A stretch of 64,000 nucleotides of DNA from Marinilabilia salmonicolor JCM 21150 (GTDB lineage Bacteria; Bacteroidota; Bacteroidia; Bacteroidales; Marinilabiliaceae), in assembly GCF_000259075.1 (NCBI RefSeq), contig NZ_AJKI01000001.1:1-64000 (forward strand), written 5' to 3'. Both the position numbers and the translations under genes were made by a program. The notes beneath the pieces are model-generated. The model saw nothing but the letters and a program-made list of their open reading frames with translations. It was not told the DNA's origin and made no database searches. This document shows, in pieces, positions 25,663-34,051 of this stretch; the first letter of the stretch is position 1; every line of letters begins with the position of its first letter.

Positions 25663-27483
25663 ATGAGAGATTTTATCGAGGTAATGAAACGGTATTTGCC
25701 ACCGTACAAGCATCTTTTGGGGCTGAATTTTCTGTTTAATATTTTGTCAGCCACCTTTGCGGTGTTTTCTGTGGCATTAATGGTACCAATGCTTGAGATT
25801 ATTCTTTCGCAGGACAATGAGGTATATGCTTTGGTTGAATGGAAGATGAGTTTCAATGATCTGAAGCACAATTTGTACTACTACATTACCAGTCTGAAAT
25901 CCGCTTACGGTCCGGGGTGGTCGTTGCTTTTTGTGGGGGTGTTTTTGGTAGCCGGAACTTTCCTGAAGACCGGATTTGCCTATCTGGCGGCTTATACCAG
26001 TATCGGAATTCGCAACGGGGTAGTTCGTGATTTGCGACACAATATCTATCATAAGATTCTTCAGCTTCCAATGGCTTTCTTCAGCGAAGAGAAAAAGGGG
26101 GATATTATAGCCCGTTCTACCGGAGATGTGCAGGAGGTCGAGGCTTCCATTATGTCATCGCTGAATATGTTTCTGAAGAATCCGGTGCTCATTGTGGTGT
26201 TTCTCGTCGCAATGTTACTGTTCAGTCTTAAACTTACGCTTTTTGTATTTGTGGTGTTACCAATTGCCGGTTTTATTATCGGTCGTGTGGGTAAAAGTCT
26301 TAAAAAGACTTCTCGAGAAGGTCAGAACAAAATGGGTGAGTTGCTGGGCATTATCGAAGAAACCCTTTCCGGACTTCGTATTGTTAAGGCGTTTAATGCG
26401 GAAAAACGCATGGATCAGCGCTTTGATGGTGAGGTGGATGAATACCGGAATATCATGAATCGCCTGATGCGTCGCCGGGATTTGGCACATCCGATGAGTG
26501 AATTTTTAGGCACTATTGTGGTGGTTATTGTGGTATGGTTCGGTGGAACACTCATTCTTACTGATGCCGATGCCCTTAATGCTGCAGAATTTCTGGCTTA
26601 TCTGGGTATCTTTTATCAGATTATCAACCCGGCAAAGGACTTTTCCAAAGCTATGTATAGCATTCAGAAGGGGATGGCCGCCTACGACAGGATTGATGAA
26701 ATTATGGGAGCCAATGTTGCGATCAGGGAAAAAAGTGGTGCCAAAGGGATTCGTGAGTTGAAGCAGGGCATTGAATACCGCAATGTTACTTTTGCATACA
26801 ATGAGGCGCCCGTCCTTAAAAATATCAATGTTTCCATTCCCAAGGGAAAGACCATCGCATTGGTGGGGCAGTCGGGGAGTGGGAAGTCCACTTTTGTGGA
26901 TTTGTTACCTCGTTTCTACGATGTACTTGAGGGAAGTATCTTGATTGATGGTCAGGATATTCGTGACCTGAAAATTCATGATTTGCGCAATCTGATGGGC
27001 AATGTGAATCAGGATGCTATTCTGTTTAACGACACCATCTATAATAATATTGCTTTTGGGGTGGAAGATGCCACACCCGAAAAGGTGGAGGAGGCTGCCC
27101 GGGTGGCCAATGCTCATGAATTTATTACTTCTTTTGACAATGGTTATCAGACCATTGTTGGTGATCGGGGTGGACGTCTCTCCGGAGGTCAACGCCAACG
27201 CATCAGCATTGCCCGTGCTGTACTGAAGAATCCGCCGGTCCTGATTCTGGATGAGGCTACCTCTGCCCTTGATACCGAATCAGAAAAGCTGGTGCAGGAG
27301 GCCCTGGAAAACCTGATGGCCAATCGTACCTCGATTGTGATTGCTCACCGTCTTTCCACTGTGCGTAATGCCGATTGTATTTACGTGTTTCATGAAGGGG
27401 AAATAGTGGAGACAGGGACCCATGATGAACTGATTTCCATGAAGGGTATTTATCAGAAGCTCAATGATCTGCAGATGAGGTGA
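25663..27483 (+). CDS. ABC transporter, fused permease and ATPase (MsbA-like)
   Basis: Half-transporter of 606 residues expected to work as an inner-membrane homodimer exporting lipids or hydrophobic compounds. Six spans lie in the first about 320 residues; an insertion near 45-75 separates TM1 from TM2. The ATPase part shows Walker A GQSGSGKST, Q-loop NVNQD, signature LSGGQRQR, Walker B LILDEATSALD and H-loop IAHRLST. It begins MRDFIEVMKRYLPPYK. It is the obvious local candidate for lipid A-core flipping, but the substrate is inferred from family only. Confidence 0.92.
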   Translation: MRDFIEVMKRYLPPYKHLLGLNFLFNILSATFAVFSVALMVPMLEIILSQDNEVYALVEWKMSFNDLKHNLYYYITSLKSAYGPGWSLLFVGVFLVAGTFLKTGFAYLAAYTSIGIRNGVVRDLRHNIYHKILQLPMAFFSEEKKGDIIARSTGDVQEVEASIMSSLNMFLKNPVLIVVFLVAMLLFSLKLTLFVFVVLPIAGFIIGRVGKSLKKTSREGQNKMGELLGIIEETLSGLRIVKAFNAEKRMDQRFDGEVDEYRNIMNRLMRRRDLAHPMSEFLGTIVVVIVVWFGGTLILTDADALNAAEFLAYLGIFYQIINPAKDFSKAMYSIQKGMAAYDRIDEIMGANVAIREKSGAKGIRELKQGIEYRNVTFAYNEAPVLKNINVSIPKGKTIALVGQSGSGKSTFVDLLPRFYDVLEGSILIDGQDIRDLKIHDLRNLMGNVNQDAILFNDTIYNNIAFGVEDATPEKVEEAARVANAHEFITSFDNGYQTIVGDRGGRLSGGQRQRISIARAVLKNPPVLILDEATSALDTESEKLVQEALENLMANRTSIVIAHRLSTVRNADCIYVFHEGEIVETGTHDELISMKGIYQKLNDLQMR

Positions 27484-27558
27484 TGTTGCTTGAGATGAGT
27501 TTGTGAAACCCCTGGGTTTTTGCTTCGTATCATCAAGAGAATATTTTGATTTGAGGAG

Positions 27559-28173
27559 ATGAGACGAATTATTATTTTATTGTTTTTATTGATTGCCTGG
27601 TTTTCCAATAGTCCTGTTAAAGGACAAACTCCCGAAAGCTGGGATTTTCCCGAAAAGTATGATTCGCTGGTTGTTTTTCTGGCCGACAGTCTGGATGATA
27701 TACTGGATGTGAATATTAAGGTGAAGGAAAAACGCATTGGAACTACCATGGCCATGCGTCCGTCCTTTTTTTCTTTTTTTAGAAAGCCGGAGAAACGTAC
27801 TTATGTCTTGTGTATCAATAACAGAGATGATTTTCATGGAGTACTCTTCCGGGATGTCCCGCATGAAGCACGCGTCGGCCTGCTGGCACATGAGTTGATG
27901 CACGTTCGGGATTATCAGTCAAGAGGTTTTGGAGGCCTTGCAGAACGTGGATGGCAATATCTCTCCAAGCGGGGCAAACACAAATTTGAACACGAGATCG
28001 ACCAGATGGTCATAGATGCAGGCTTTGGATTTTTTCTTTACTACTGGAGTGCTTATGTACTTGAAGAATCAGACGTGGACGAAAATTACCGTGAGTTTAA
28101 GCGACGGGTTTATATGAAACCAAAAACTATTCTTACGGAATTGAATAAGCTGGGCGAGTTGGAAGTAATGTAA
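27559..28173 (+). CDS. secreted putative zinc metallopeptidase-like protein (HExxH)
   Basis: Uncharacterised 204-residue protein. A signal peptide is clear (RRIIILLFLLIAWFSNSPVKGQ). Residues 111-115 are HELMH, an HExxH zinc motif, followed by VRDYQ. A downstream HKFEHEIDQMVIDAGF could supply a third ligand. The rest matches no family I recognise. Start ATG 27559 follows GAGGAG. It comes 75 nt after the MsbA-like gene on the same strand. Peptidase activity is inferred only from the motif; a structural zinc site is possible. Confidence 0.65.
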   Translation: MRRIIILLFLLIAWFSNSPVKGQTPESWDFPEKYDSLVVFLADSLDDILDVNIKVKEKRIGTTMAMRPSFFSFFRKPEKRTYVLCINNRDDFHGVLFRDVPHEARVGLLAHELMHVRDYQSRGFGGLAERGWQYLSKRGKHKFEHEIDQMVIDAGFGFFLYYWSAYVLEESDVDENYREFKRRVYMKPKTILTELNKLGELEVM

Positions 28174-28182
28174 GCTGGGTTT

Positions 28183-28203
28183 AAGAATGTTTTTGACATT
28201 CTT
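28183..28203 (+). terminator. possible weak terminator hairpin
   Basis: Eight-base-pair stem AAGAATGT/ACATTCTT with a TTTTG loop shortly after the stop of the preceding gene. No long T tract follows, so function is uncertain. Confidence 0.3.
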
Positions 28204-28263
28204 CTGGTTGAGAGTTGCTTATGAATGAAAAATAATATAATTTAGGGTCCAAAGATGTGACCC

Positions 28264-29775
28264 ATGAGAAAACTCTACTACTCCTTAATTTCTTTGTTGT
28301 TTATCCTGTTTCTAACACAAGAGTTGTATGCACTTGATGTGTCAGGATCTGTTACTACCAATACTATCTGGGGACCGGAACAGGTGAATGTGACCGACGA
28401 TGTTACCATTTCCGCTTCAGTGACCATTGCTGCAGGCACAAGGATTGTTGTGGCCGATCAGACCATGATTACAGTTACTTCAGCCGGCAGTATTCAGGCA
28501 AATGGAGTTTCCGGCAGTGAGATTGTTTTTACTGCGGACAATCCAAACACCGGGTGGAGAGGGATTTATTTTAATGGTGGGACCGATGATAATCCTTCCT
28601 CATCTTTTGAATATACTACGTTTGAATATGGGAATGCAGATGGATCAACAGCATCAACAAATTCGGGAGGTGCTGTCTCTATTTCTTATCACTCTGATAT
28701 TTCGTTTGTGAATTGTCACTTTGAAAATAATCAGGCAGCTACTTATGGCGGTGCCATTAATTCAGCTTACTCCCAACTGATTCTTGAGAACTGTACGTTT
28801 AAATCGAATCAGGCAGTAGGGTTTGATGGTGGTGGTGCCATTCATATAGTGAATTCTGACGGGCATGAACTTCGCATTGAGAACTGTGAGTTTTACAATA
28901 ATTCTGCTTCTACCGGTGGCGCAATCCAAGCGGATTTTGCTGGGGGCCTCATTGTGTCTGGTTCTGTTTTTGCCAATAATGAATCGTATTTTGGTAGTGC
29001 AGTAACGATAAGTCAGAGTTCATCTAATGATATTTCCTTTGTTGCTAATACTATTGTAAATAACCTTGCAAATAATACCTCCGGTTGTGCTATTCGTGTT
29101 TCTGCTTATACAGAGCGTCTGTCATTCGTAAGTAATATTGTTTTCGGAAATGAAAATGGTTCCGGTGAAGCCATGGCAATAGTTTTTGACAATGAACCCT
29201 ATACTCCGGTCTTCCAAAACTGCCTCATTGAAGGCGGCCAGTCCTCTGTTTCAGGGCTTCCTGCTTCTTATACCTGGACAGAAATGGTGGACAGTGATCC
29301 TTCTTTTGTTTCAACATCATCAGATGTGGGACTTGCGGCTGATGGGAGCCTGGCAGACTGGCAACTATCCGATCAGTCGCCTTGCATCAATGCAGGACTG
29401 GCAGATGTTTCCGGATTGGGGTTACCGGCTTATGATCTTGCCGGAAACGCTCGTGTTCAGCAGGGGCGAATTGATATGGGGGCTTTTGAGAGTTCTTTTG
29501 TTCCCACCTCTATTGTGAATCGGCTGGATAACGTGGATTTCAAGCTCTGGTATCGTCGTGATGCAGGACAAATTGTGGTTCGGACCGACGACAATCAATA
29601 TTTTACCGGTGCATTGTACAATATTACCGGTGCTTTGGTTGATGATAAACGACCGGCTTCTTTTCAGAATCAGATGATATTCTCCGCTGCCGGGTTAAAC
29701 AGAGGTATTTATGTGGTCACACTTTTTCGCCCCGATGGCAAAGCCCTTAAGGTTGCCAAAGTGGTCGTTGATTAA
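28264..29775 (+). CDS. secreted right-handed beta-helix protein with T9SS C-terminal domain
   Basis: Extracellular protein of 503 residues. A signal peptide (to about 24, ELYALDVSG) leads into a parallel beta-helix (about 40-400) with polymorphic outer-membrane-protein-like repeats such as GGAINSAYSQLILENCTF, GGAIHIVNSD and GGAIQADFAGG, then the bacterial choice-of-anchor phrase INAGLADVSGLGLPAYDLAG...ARVQ. The last about 85 residues end GLNRGIYVVTLFRPDG..KVAKVVVD, the type A T9SS sorting domain. It is likely surface-attached or secreted and may bind or cut polysaccharide, but no catalytic residues can be assigned. The TAA stop lies in a TAATTA hexamer hit by a MITE-like element. Confidence 0.85.
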   Translation: MRKLYYSLISLLFILFLTQELYALDVSGSVTTNTIWGPEQVNVTDDVTISASVTIAAGTRIVVADQTMITVTSAGSIQANGVSGSEIVFTADNPNTGWRGIYFNGGTDDNPSSSFEYTTFEYGNADGSTASTNSGGAVSISYHSDISFVNCHFENNQAATYGGAINSAYSQLILENCTFKSNQAVGFDGGGAIHIVNSDGHELRIENCEFYNNSASTGGAIQADFAGGLIVSGSVFANNESYFGSAVTISQSSSNDISFVANTIVNNLANNTSGCAIRVSAYTERLSFVSNIVFGNENGSGEAMAIVFDNEPYTPVFQNCLIEGGQSSVSGLPASYTWTEMVDSDPSFVSTSSDVGLAADGSLADWQLSDQSPCINAGLADVSGLGLPAYDLAGNARVQQGRIDMGAFESSFVPTSIVNRLDNVDFKLWYRRDAGQIVVRTDDNQYFTGALYNITGALVDDKRPASFQNQMIFSAAGLNRGIYVVTLFRPDGKALKVAKVVVD

Positions 29776-29776
29776 T

Positions 29777-30077
29777 TAGTGTTTGTCTATAAAGTCCAAC
29801 TTCTTCGTTGTTGCTCAAAATCTAAATCCTCAAATACATTAGTATTTTGCGGTTTATATTTTTCATACGCCTTGAATTTGAACTTTCTATCTCAAACACG
29901 TGAAAAACGCTTAGTTTGTTTTTAGTCATGTGTCCGGTATTAAAGTGCCAATTGCAAAGCCTTCCCCGATTTTTCTTCGGGGGCTTGCGAAGCCGCCAAA
30001 AGCGAAGCATACTTACGTAAATGAGTATTTTGGCGGCAGGTATACCGCAGCAAGTGGTACTTTATGGACAGGTACTA
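29777..30077. mobile_element. MITE-like element, copy 7 (chimeric), inserted at convergent stop codons
   Basis: 301-bp composite. The left half (to about 29922) has the copy-4 subfamily sequence (AAGTCCAACTTCTTCGTTG..CACGTGAAAAACGCTTAGTTT); the right half is an inverted ordinary copy (GTTTTTAGTCATGTGTCC... to TTTATGGACAGGTAC). Flanks are TAATTA (29773-29778) and TAATTG (30076-30081). The left flank holds the TAA stop of the beta-helix gene; the right end supplies the TAG stop of the Dabb gene. Confidence 0.9.
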
Positions 30078-30494
30078 ATTGCTGATGTCTGCAGAATCAT
30101 AGACTTTTACCTTTGCCCAGAGGTTTTCGTTTTGCTCAACAAACTCAAGGTGAGTCGGATGTTTTTGATAAATGTCCTGAGCCCGTTTGTTTTCAAAAAT
30201 TACCATTAATGAGTAGGAATAGCTGTGGTCCACCACCTCACGTTCTTCGGTGGAGGCAGGAACTCCAATGTGGTAATTTCTGATTTCATCAATGGTAACC
30301 AGTTTCTTCAATGCTTTTTCGAACTGCTCACGAACTTCCTTATCCTCAGGATTTTTCAGCCAGAAATAAACATGGTGAATCAGAATGTTGGAGAGTGGCT
30401 TCATGGATGGTTGTGCTTTAAGTGAATGTGATGCAAGGGCGGCCAGTCCAATGGTGACGGCTGCCTTTTTCAGAAATGTTCGTCGGTTAACCAT
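30075..30494 (-). CDS. Tat-exported Dabb-domain protein
   Basis: Protein of 139 residues. The N terminus NRRTFLKKAAVTIGLAAL is a twin-arginine signal peptide (RRTFLK). The mature part is a Dabb (stress-responsive dimeric alpha/beta barrel, PF07876-type) domain: ILIHHVYFWLKNPED, IRNYHIGVPAS and HSYSYSLMVIFEN. Dabb proteins are small dimers with poorly defined roles. It is the last of four minus-strand genes after copA, hma and msrB, so a link to metal or oxidative stress in the periplasm is possible. Its TAG stop is built from the end of the MITE-like element; before insertion it would have been TAA at the same place. Confidence 0.85.
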   Translation of the reverse strand: MVNRRTFLKKAAVTIGLAALASHSLKAQPSMKPLSNILIHHVYFWLKNPEDKEVREQFEKALKKLVTIDEIRNYHIGVPASTEEREVVDHSYSYSLMVIFENKRAQDIYQKHPTHLEFVEQNENLWAKVKVYDSADISN

Positions 30495-30524
30495 AGTAAT
30501 TGTAAATATTGAGACTGATAAAAT

Positions 30525-30971
30525 CTATTTCTGAAGCGCAGAGTCGGGGATAAACACCATCGAAATACTATTGACGCAATGCCGTGTGTTTTTTGCGGTA
30601 AAACCTTCTCCCAAAAACACATGGCCCAGGTGAGCGTCGCAGCGTGCGCATACGATTTCGGTTCTTCTTCCGTCGGCGTCCGTCTGTCGCTTTACAGCTC
30701 CCTCAATCTCATCGTCAAAGCTGGGCCATCCGCATTGGGCATCAAATTTGGAACTGCTGTGGTAAAGGTGGGCTCCACATCTTTTGCAGGTATAGATTCC
30801 TTTTTTCTCATGCTCATAGTATTTACCTGTAAAGGGCCTTTCTGTTCCTTTATTGATGATGACATACTCCTCCTCGGGAGTAAGTTGCTTAAAATTAAAG
30901 CGGGTGCTGTCGTTTTGTGCCATAACAATGCCTGTTAGTAGGGTGAATAGTATGGTTATCAGTGTTTTCAT
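30525..30971 (-). CDS. msrB: exported peptide-methionine (R)-S-oxide reductase
   Basis: Repairs methionine-R-sulfoxide in proteins. Length 148. A signal peptide ([19 protein letters not shown]) indicates an envelope location. The MsrB core shows both zinc CxxC pairs (CKRCGAHLY and [12 protein letters not shown]), the substrate region CGWPSF, and the resolving/catalytic region [13 protein letters not shown] containing the active-site cysteine. It lies between the HMA protein and Dabb genes on the same strand with short gaps, fitting a stress operon headed by copA. Confidence 0.95.
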   Translation of the reverse strand: MKTLITILFTLLTGIVMAQNDSTRFNFKQLTPEEEYVIINKGTERPFTGKYYEHEKKGIYTCKRCGAHLYHSSSKFDAQCGWPSFDDEIEGAVKRQTDADGRRTEIVCARCDAHLGHVFLGEGFTAKNTRHCVNSISMVFIPDSALQK

Positions 30972-31056
30972 GTGGTGCTTGTTGGTTTCGGGTTCTGAGT
31001 TCCGGGTCCTGAATTATTCCCTGAATGCGGAATACAAGACCCAAAACTCATAAAAC

Positions 31057-31263
31057 TCAAATTTCCTCCGCGTTATATCCTGCTTCATCAAGGAGATTTT
31101 TAACTTCGTTAGAATCTCCGTCAGTCTCCACTGTTAAAACGCGTTCGGGGTTTTCTAAATCAACACTCCAGTTGCTGATATTGTTTGATTTTTCCAGAAA
31201 AGGGGTTACGGCATTGATGCAGCCGTTGCATTTGATGGTTGTTTTGAATTTTAATGTTTGCAT
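31057..31263 (-). CDS. HMA-domain copper chaperone-like protein
   Basis: A 68-residue cytosolic heavy-metal-associated domain with the metal motif CNGC in TTIKCNGCINAV (Cys12 and Cys15). The ferredoxin-like fold should pass Cu(I) to the CopA gene product encoded 77 nt upstream on the same strand. It resembles the decayed N-terminal domain of CopA (compare NISNWSVDLENPERVLTV with TIEEWSWEPNNQRIVLQ), so the two probably share a common origin. Metal choice is inferred from the neighbour. Confidence 0.85.
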   Translation of the reverse strand: MQTLKFKTTIKCNGCINAVTPFLEKSNNISNWSVDLENPERVLTVETDGDSNEVKNLLDEAGYNAEEI

Positions 31264-31340
31264 AGCGATTGTTTTTTATGGTTCAATATAATTTAGATTA
31301 TTAAAAAGGCTGAGGCTAAGGTTAAGGTTAAGTCTCAACC

Positions 31341-33776
31341 TCAATCAATCCTGGCTCTCTTCAATCTCAGACTATTACTGACAACAGAAACAGAACTGAA
31401 TGCCATTGCCGCTCCTGCAACCATGGGGTTTAGCAGAAATCCAGATACAGGAAATAAAATTCCTGCTGCTACCGGAATTGCTATCACATTATAGAAAAAT
31501 GCCCAGAACAGGTTTTGTCTGATGGTTTTTACCGTTTTATCAGACAGCTTCATGGCTTCCGGAATTTTCATCAGATCTGATGAAGTGATGGTCATAGCTG
31601 CCACATCCATTGCCACATCAGCCCCTTTGCCCATGGCTATTGACAGGTCTGCTAAAGCCAGCGCTTCCGAATCGTTGATTCCATCGCCCACCATGGCTAC
31701 TGTTTTGCCTTTTTGCTGAAGTTCTTTCACAAATTCCGCTTTTTCGTTGGGCATCACTTGCGCTTTGTAGTTTGTGATTCCCGTCGCTTTTGCCACTGCT
31801 TTGGCAGTTTCCTGATTATCTCCGGTAAGCATGTAAATTTCAATGTTTTGTTTTTGGAGACGATGAATGGCCTCTTTGGAAGAATCTTTGATTTTATCCG
31901 CAATGGCCAAGATTGCTGCCACCTTGTCTTCCACCGCTAAAAGAATGACGGTCTTTGCTTCACTTTGCCATGCTTTGATTTGTTCAGAGATCTCAGATGG
32001 TACTTCCACCTTGTTTTTATTGATTAGCTCTTCATTGCCAATCAATACTTTTCTCCCGTTTATGTCGGCACTGACGCCATTACCTGAGTGGTTTTGGAAG
32101 TTTTCTGCCTCGAATTTGGCAAAATCTCCTTCCTGCACAATGAATTTGATCACTGCGGCGGCCAGTGGATGTTCGGAGTGACTCTCAACGGCATGAATCA
32201 TTCCATAGACTTCGTTTTTAGCAGTTTTTAAATCGACCATCTCCATATTGGTAACTTCCGGTTTTCCAATTGTGATGGTACCTGTTTTATCGAGGACCAC
32301 TGCGTTGGCCTTGTGTGCTTTTTCCAAACTTGAAGCATCTTTTATCAGAATGCCTCTGTTGGCGCCTTTGCCCACGCCCACCATAATTGCTGTTGGGGTT
32401 GCCAGACCCAGGGCACACGGACAGGCAATAACCAGTACTGAAACCATTGCCAGTAGAGCCTGGGTCAGGTATTCTGTTCCCCCGAAAAACATCCATACAA
32501 CAAATGTGAGTAGTGCGGTTGCCATAACTGCCGGCACGAAAACAGAGGCTACTTTATCTACCATTCTTTGCACGGGTGCTTTAGTTGCCTGAGCGTCTTG
32601 TACGGTTTTGATGATTTGAGCCAGTACCGTATCACTACCTACTTTTTCTGCTTTCAGGCTGAAGCTCCCTGCCTGATTGATGGTGCCGGTGTAAACTTTT
32701 GCTCCTGTTTTTTTCTCTGCCGGCTTAGATTCTCCTGTAACTGTACTTTCATCTACAAAGGAAGAGCCGTCCGATACTTCTCCATCCACAGGAATCTTGT
32801 TTCCGGGTTTTACCCTCAAAATATCACCCTTTTCAACCAGATGAATGTCTGTTTCCTGCCAGCTGCCATCCTCCAACAGTTTGATTACCTTTTTAGGTTG
32901 GAGTCCCATAAGTTTTCGTATGGCAGAAGAAGTGCCTTCCTTGGCGCGTTCTTCCAACCACTTGCCTAACATAATAAATACAATAATGACTGCAGCGGCT
33001 TCGAAATAGACGTGAGCTGCCAATCCTTGTGAAGTCCATACTTCAGGAAAAAGCGTGTTGAAGCTGCTGAACAGATAAGCCATTCCGGTACTGAGCGCCA
33101 CCAGGGTATCCATGTTTGCAGCTCCGTGGCGGGCCTGCTTGAATGCGTTAACAAAGAAATGACGACCAAAAACAAAAAGTACCGGTGTTGTCAATGCCCA
33201 CATAATGTAGTTGGCGTAAGGGATGTTCATGAAAAACATTCCAATCAGAAAAACCGGAAAGGCCAGAATTCCCGCCCACAAAAGTCGCTTCCGGGTCTGA
33301 GCACTCTTCTTGCGGCGTGACTCTTCCAACGCTTCCTCGCTGCTTTCTTTCTCGTCGATGATAAGGTCATAACCAACAGATTGAATGGTTTTTTTCATCT
33401 GCGGAAGTCCGATGTTTTCAGGAATCCATTTGACTTTTACCGTATTTTGTGCAAGATTAACGTTGGCCTCCAGGATCCCCTGTTGTGCATTGAGCATACT
33501 CTCCACACTGGCAGAACAAGCAGCACACGACATTCCCTCTACAGGTATGGACTTCTCTTGGATGAGTACGTCAACACCAAAATTTCCCAATTGCTCCACG
33601 GCGGTTTTCGGAGATTTCTCATCTCCGGACTGTAATACGATCCGTTGATTGTTGGGCTCCCAACTCCACTCTTCGATGGTGGTAATATCTTTAAAAGCTT
33701 TTGCAATATTGGTCTCCTGAACATCACTGCTTGAAGTTGTGATGGGGAGTATCCATTGTTTGTTTTTATCGGACAT
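31341..33776 (-). CDS. copA: copper-exporting P-type ATPase
   Basis: Exports Cu(I) from the cytoplasm. Protein of 811 residues: a decayed first HMA domain (about 5-75) lacking CxxC, a functional HMA domain with GMSCAACS (Cys84, Cys87), eight spans, the actuator motif TGES, the transmembrane metal site Cys452-Pro-Cys454, phosphorylation motif DKTGT (Asp496), SEHPLA in the nucleotide domain and GDGINDSEALA. All catalytic motifs are intact. An exact -7 element lies 17 nt before the ATG. The downstream genes hma, msrB and dabb probably share its transcript. The HMA-AraC gene at 39869 is a candidate regulator. Confidence 0.96.
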   Translation of the reverse strand: MSDKNKQWILPITTSSSDVQETNIAKAFKDITTIEEWSWEPNNQRIVLQSGDEKSPKTAVEQLGNFGVDVLIQEKSIPVEGMSCAACSASVESMLNAQQGILEANVNLAQNTVKVKWIPENIGLPQMKKTIQSVGYDLIIDEKESSEEALEESRRKKSAQTRKRLLWAGILAFPVFLIGMFFMNIPYANYIMWALTTPVLFVFGRHFFVNAFKQARHGAANMDTLVALSTGMAYLFSSFNTLFPEVWTSQGLAAHVYFEAAAVIIVFIMLGKWLEERAKEGTSSAIRKLMGLQPKKVIKLLEDGSWQETDIHLVEKGDILRVKPGNKIPVDGEVSDGSSFVDESTVTGESKPAEKKTGAKVYTGTINQAGSFSLKAEKVGSDTVLAQIIKTVQDAQATKAPVQRMVDKVASVFVPAVMATALLTFVVWMFFGGTEYLTQALLAMVSVLVIACPCALGLATPTAIMVGVGKGANRGILIKDASSLEKAHKANAVVLDKTGTITIGKPEVTNMEMVDLKTAKNEVYGMIHAVESHSEHPLAAAVIKFIVQEGDFAKFEAENFQNHSGNGVSADINGRKVLIGNEELINKNKVEVPSEISEQIKAWQSEAKTVILLAVEDKVAAILAIADKIKDSSKEAIHRLQKQNIEIYMLTGDNQETAKAVAKATGITNYKAQVMPNEKAEFVKELQQKGKTVAMVGDGINDSEALALADLSIAMGKGADVAMDVAAMTITSSDLMKIPEAMKLSDKTVKTIRQNLFWAFFYNVIAIPVAAGILFPVSGFLLNPMVAGAAMAFSSVSVVSNSLRLKRARID

Positions 33777-33792
33777 GTTTTTCTTTTTTATA

Positions 33793-33800
33793 CAAAGGTA
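33793..33800 (-). promoter_or_regulatory. -7 promoter element for copA
   Basis: On the minus strand TACCTTTG matches TAnnTTTG exactly, 16 nt from the copA ATG, which implies a very short leader. No clear -33 TTTG. Confidence 0.45.
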
Positions 33801-33967
33801 ATGTCCGATGGGGGTATGGGTTTTACAGTATTTTCGAAAAAACTTACAGGGGGAGGGAGGAGGAGCTCAAAGGTGTTTGATGGCATTATACCACAGGTTT
33901 GGCTCGGGATAGACGCAGGGAAGCCGGATGAAGCCTGCTAATAGACCTTTTTGTTTTGCACAAGAGT

Positions 33968-33987
33968 CACCCCGCTAAAGCAGGGTG
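33968..33987. repeat. small GC-rich hairpin
   Basis: CACCCCGCTAAAGCAGGGTG, an imperfect palindrome in the 275-bp gap between copA and the amylase gene. It resembles palindromic intergenic repeats of Bacteroidota. No T tract, so not an obvious terminator. Confidence 0.4.
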
Positions 33988-34051
33988 CTATTCTCATCTT
34001 ATGGATTGCTTTGCTGTGCTTGTTATTTATATGTTTCAAATAACTTCTTTT

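Noticed and set aside
29777-30077. CRISPR-like or integron attC site
   Set aside because: Copies are isolated, not arrayed; they have terminal repeats and target duplications as expected for MITE-like elements.
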